Positions 41,413 to 43,999 of a stretch of DNA of 43,999 nucleotides are shown one piece after another. The translations under genes were made by a program, and so were the position numbers. The notes beneath the pieces are model-generated. The model was not told the DNA's origin. It saw nothing but the letters and a program-made list of their open reading frames with translations, and searched no databases. Origin of the DNA: Bacteriovorax stolpii (lineage in GTDB: Bacteria > Bdellovibrionota > Bacteriovoracia > Bacteriovoracales > Bacteriovoracaceae); NCBI GenBank assembly GCA_945883845.1, contig CAMCYI010000026.1, positions 1-43,999 of the forward strand, given 5' to 3'. Numbering within the stretch: the stretch's first letter is position 1; each line of letters opens with the position of its first letter.

Positions 41413-42654
41413 CTAATCGACCTGATAATTTTTGATTTCGAGGATCGGCCTGAAGATACGCTTCATGGCCGATCTCAACTGCGCCCGCTTGTAATCATTG
41501 TGAGAAGCTTCACCCTGAGTATTCTTCAAGTGACTTTCATAATCAGTAATCTGTACTTCAAACGGATAGAAAAAACGCACATCGCGGGAGATCGGTGACG
41601 TATCAAGACTCAGAAGAGATTGAGAAAGAGGATTTTCTTTATCTTTCAATGCCTGCTTCCGCACTTCATTGAACGAACTCATGAACGGGTTGCGATACTT
41701 TATCAGCTGTCTTCCGGTGAAATGAATCGCACGGTATTCATCGGATGTATGTCGGTTTTCGTGGTTATTTGAATTCGGCACGCAATCTTCAATGAGAACA
41801 TTGAGCTTTTGATAGAACGTATCTTCATCAAGCTGGTTTCTGATCGAATCCTTGTAGAGCGCGAACATTCTTCTTCGGAGCAGACCCAGATCGACGAGGG
41901 TATTTTGCGAACGACTAGGCTTGATGTTATTGATCATGATGACGTAGTTCCGGTGAAGGAACTTGATCACCTTGAGCGCATCAAGTTTGTTGTAGGTGAT
42001 GATCCTCATCCCAATTCTGTCAAAGAGTTCTTCGGCAACGTTCTCCTGCTTGTGGAGAAGTTTGATGATGATGGAATCGCGGGTTTTCTTCGCTTTCGTC
42101 TGAAAATCGTATAATGGAATCGTCATCCCCTGATCATTTCTCAGAAAAAGGCGGTTCTCTTCATCACGGTGGATGAATTTATAGAAGCGGTCAAAAATCT
42201 GCGTTTGAACTGTGGAGAAGTATCTCGCTCGGAGATCCTTGTCCGCATGAAGAATCGTGTGCATGACCTTCAGGACAATTCCAGCCCAGAGAGATTCTTC
42301 CGTCTTGAGCTTAAAACTTGCATGCCCTGTAGCCGCGAGAAAAAGTTCAGACATGTTCGTAATCGAATAAAGATAGTTCGGCACGCGCATATCAAGACCA
42401 TCCGGGTTTCCTTCTTTTAGGAAATAGCGCTTGATGAATTGAAGGGCTTCCTGAAAAATTCCGAAGAGCTCGGCACTTTCAACCGGATCGTTAATATCGA
42501 AGCCATAACCATTTAAGAAATTTGAAACGTGTTGCTTGTCGTAGAGTTCAGTGAGGTAGTTGGTCGCATCAAGGGAAGATTTCCCACTGCAAACCACATC
42601 AAAGGTTTCCCAGTTGAATCGATAATCCTCTAAATAGCTTGGTCGTAATGCCAT
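41413..42654 (-). CDS. RelA/SpoT-synthetase-like protein (divergent, uncharacterised family)
   Basis: 413 residues, no signal peptide. The C-terminal half carries the alarmone-synthetase motif series in the right order: KAKKTRDSIIIKLL (about 187-200, like the basic substrate-binding strip), ELFDRIGMRIIT (209-220, like DLIGVRI with the metal Asp, here Asp212), EYRAIHFTG (306-314, like YQSLH) and PFEVQITD (364-371, like EIQIRT with the catalytic Glu, here Glu366). The first 180 residues are a helical domain without an HD hydrolase motif. Overall identity to RSH proteins looks low, and I could not confirm activity; a TIGRFAM-type uncharacterised family is the likely annotation. It is divergent from pgpA. 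Confidence 0.6.
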   Translation of the reverse strand: MALRPSYLEDYRFNWETFDVVCSGKSSLDATNYLTELYDKQHVSNFLNGYGFDINDPVESAELFGIFQEALQFIKRYFLKEGNPDGLDMRVPNYLYSITNMSELFLAATGHASFKLKTEESLWAGIVLKVMHTILHADKDLRARYFSTVQTQIFDRFYKFIHRDEENRLFLRNDQGMTIPLYDFQTKAKKTRDSIIIKLLHKQENVAEELFDRIGMRIITYNKLDALKVIKFLHRNYVIMINNIKPSRSQNTLVDLGLLRRRMFALYKDSIRNQLDEDTFYQKLNVLIEDCVPNSNNHENRHTSDEYRAIHFTGRQLIKYRNPFMSSFNEVRKQALKDKENPLSQSLLSLDTSPISRDVRFFYPFEVQITDYESHLKNTQGEASHNDYKRAQLRSAMKRIFRPILEIKNYQVD

Positions 42655-42685
42655 TTTGCCATTCTCAACAAGAGAGTTTAAATTG

Positions 42686-43192
42686 ATGGAAAGGCAAACT
42701 AGCGTACATTCTATGAAAGAGCAAAAAATTCAAGGCCCTCGCCTGCCACACATGCTGTTCCTCTCTTGGTTTTACACTGGTAAATCACCGAAAGCTCCAG
42801 GCACTGTCGGGAGTCTTGCCACACTGCCGCTGATTTATCTTCTGCATTATTTCAACGTCAACATTTATGGTTTATTGGGAATCATTCTCGTTCTCTATGT
42901 CGCTGCCGTACTCGTTGCACAAAATGTTCAATTGGAATTCGGATTGAAAGATCCGCAGTGGATTGTGATCGATGAAGTCATCGGTATGCTCATTACATGG
43001 ACCTTTGTGCGCGTGGTGGATTTTCCCACACTCTTCTTAGTGTTTTCTTTATTTAGACTTTTTGACATCTATAAAATCTGGCCCGCGAGTTACTTTGATA
43101 AAATGTCTCACGGCTTTGGAACCATCACTGATGATGTTGTAAGTGGTGTGTTTGCGGGAATTCTTACCAAAATAGTCGTGACATTTTTTTAA
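42686..43192 (+). CDS. pgpA: Phosphatidylglycerophosphatase A
   Basis: The last step of phosphatidylglycerol synthesis: dephosphorylation of phosphatidylglycerol phosphate. Motifs: TGKSPKAPGTVGSLATLPL, IDEVIGML, and FRLFDIYKIWPASYFDKM followed by GFGTITDDVVSGVFAG, with about four membrane spans. I chose ATG 42686 (AGAGAG ahead of it). ATG 42713 would give a 160-residue protein closer to the family N-terminus but lacks a ribosome binding site. A TTG start at 42656 is unlikely, as it lies two bases from the divergent gene's start. Confidence 0.93.
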   Translation: MERQTSVHSMKEQKIQGPRLPHMLFLSWFYTGKSPKAPGTVGSLATLPLIYLLHYFNVNIYGLLGIILVLYVAAVLVAQNVQLEFGLKDPQWIVIDEVIGMLITWTFVRVVDFPTLFLVFSLFRLFDIYKIWPASYFDKMSHGFGTITDDVVSGVFAGILTKIVVTFF

Positions 43193-43354
43193 CTCATCAC
43201 GACAAATCGCTAAATAATTCAAATCTCTAGCTTCCGTATTATTTCCGTAAAAATTGCATGATTGCGCTTGTTCAAAACGAAGTGTGCGTGTTAGCTTGAA
43301 TGTAATAACACACATCTTCATAACTTTTATTGATAGATACTGAAGGAGAAACAC

Positions 43355-43999
43355 ATGGCTTTTAATCAGAACGTGAACACAAACATCTCGGACACAGCAA
43401 ACAAAAAGAAAGCTCTCGACCTCGCTCTTTCTACAATTGAGAAGCAGTTCGGCAAAGGTGCAATCATGCGCCTCGGTACTGAACAGGCCGAAGAAAAAAT
43501 CCCGGCAATCTCGACTGGTTCACTCGGACTTGATCTTGCTCTCGGTGTTGGTGGTATTCCTCAGGGCCGTATCGTTGAAATCTACGGACCAGAGTCTTCT
43601 GGTAAAACGACTCTCACTCTTCACATTGCAGCTGAATGCCAGAAGGCCGGCGGTACTGTTGCTTTCATCGATGCTGAGCACGCTCTTGATACTGTGTACG
43701 CAGGCAAGCTCGGTGTAGATGTTCCAAATACACTTATCTCTCAGCCAGATTCTGGTGAGCAAGCTCTCGAGATCGCCGACATGCTCGTGCGCTCTGGAGC
43801 TGTGAACCTTTTGATCGTCGATTCAGTAGCTGCTCTTACTCCGAAAGCAGAACTCGAAGGCGACATGGGTGATTCACACATGGGTCTTCAGGCACGTCTG
43901 ATGTCTCAAGCACTCCGCAAACTCACTGGTTCAATCTCCAGATCGAACTGTACCGTGATCTTTATTAACCAGCTTCGTATGAAGATTGGTGTGATGTTC
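43355..43999 (+). CDS. recA: Recombinase A (5' part, cut by window edge)
   Basis: ATG 43355 after a strong AAGGAG; 215 codons reach the window edge without a stop (RecA is about 350). The start [10 protein letters not shown] is followed by [18 protein letters not shown], Walker A GPESSGKT, the core FIDAEHALD (here [10 protein letters not shown] instead of the usual DPxYA), [22 protein letters not shown] and [12 protein letters not shown] (L2 region begins). It mediates strand exchange and LexA cleavage. The upstream gap (43193-43354) has no TTAC-N3-GTAA LexA box of the kind reported for Bdellovibrio, so SOS control is not evident. Confidence 0.97.
   Translation, partial: MAFNQNVNTNISDTANKKKALDLALSTIEKQFGKGAIMRLGTEQAEEKIPAISTGSLGLDLALGVGGIPQGRIVEIYGPESSGKTTLTLHIAAECQKAGGTVAFIDAEHALDTVYAGKLGVDVPNTLISQPDSGEQALEIADMLVRSGAVNLLIVDSVAALTPKAELEGDMGDSHMGLQARLMSQALRKLTGSISRSNCTVIFINQLRMKIGVMF

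Noticed and set aside
43049..43354. 101-codon leftward open frame overlapping the 3' end of pgpA and the recA leader
   Set aside because: It overlaps the conserved pgpA C-terminus, has no Shine-Dalgarno, and no motif.
43193..43354. LexA box before recA
   Set aside because: I looked for TTAC-N3-GTAA and for GTTC-type boxes; only partial matches (TTTCCGTAA) are present, not enough to call.
1..43999. CRISPR arrays, tRNA or rRNA genes, insertion sequences, phage genes
   Set aside because: I saw no regularly spaced repeats, no cloverleaf-like sequence with a T-arm, and no transposase, integrase or phage structural motif; base composition and gene style are even across the window.

Overview
The window looks like chromosome of a predatory or predator-related Bdellovibrionota bacterium, most likely of the Bacteriovorax/Peredibacter type. 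The reasons are moderate GC, tightly packed operons, Bdellovibrio-style gene content (flagellins without a variable domain, a Tad/Flp pilus locus, an L,D-transpeptidase, many small secreted proteins, a 6S RNA) and a full housekeeping set (lon, glmS, glmU, recG, greA, recA). This assignment is an inference from family content; no rRNA is present. I found no tRNA, CRISPR array, insertion sequence or prophage.

Layout. 1-2364: the end of a membrane gene with a DNA-binding-like motif, then a coiled-coil protein and a short protein resembling the FliG C-terminal domain. 2361-12200 (minus strand): a probable seven-gene operon in the order glmU, glmS, a UvrD/PcrA helicase, an AsmA-like protein, mtnA, a Ppx/GppA phosphatase and a cyclic-nucleotide-binding protein, most of them overlapping by 1-14 bases. 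12438-16131 (plus): lon with a strong terminator, then a CheY-like receiver, a CheX-like phosphatase and a small membrane protein. 16128-17084: three small secreted proteins. 17097-26631 (minus): a Tad/Flp pilus operon with three Flp-like pilins, a prepilin peptidase, two TadE-like pseudopilins, CpaB, secretin, a single polypeptide joining TadZ to TadA, one TadB/TadC-type membrane protein, and a short secreted RHS/YD-repeat protein. 26857-27050: a 6S RNA, read divergently from the pilus operon. 27141-30625: an unrecognised gene, an RmlD-like reductase with a lost catalytic lysine, and two flagellins, the upstream one with a good sigma-28 promoter. 30804-41406: an acetyltransferase, secreted proteins, an L,D-transpeptidase, a UbiB/ABC1 kinase-like protein, a zinc-ribbon protein, greA, recG, an FHA protein and an alpha/beta hydrolase. 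41413-43999: a divergent RelA/SpoT-synthetase-like protein, pgpA and the 5' part of recA.

Most notable observations. (1) A 17-base palindrome, TGTCTA-N5-TAGACA, occurs five times (with decay) in intergenic gaps, each time before a gene for an exported protein. It may be the operator of an exported-protein regulon. (2) Several genes have a -10 box exactly six or seven bases before the start codon and no ribosome binding site, so they are probably translated from leaderless mRNAs. (3) TadZ and TadA are fused. (4) The protein at 41413-42654 carries the motif series of the alarmone synthetase fold. (5) A CheX-like phosphatase sits directly after an orphan receiver protein.
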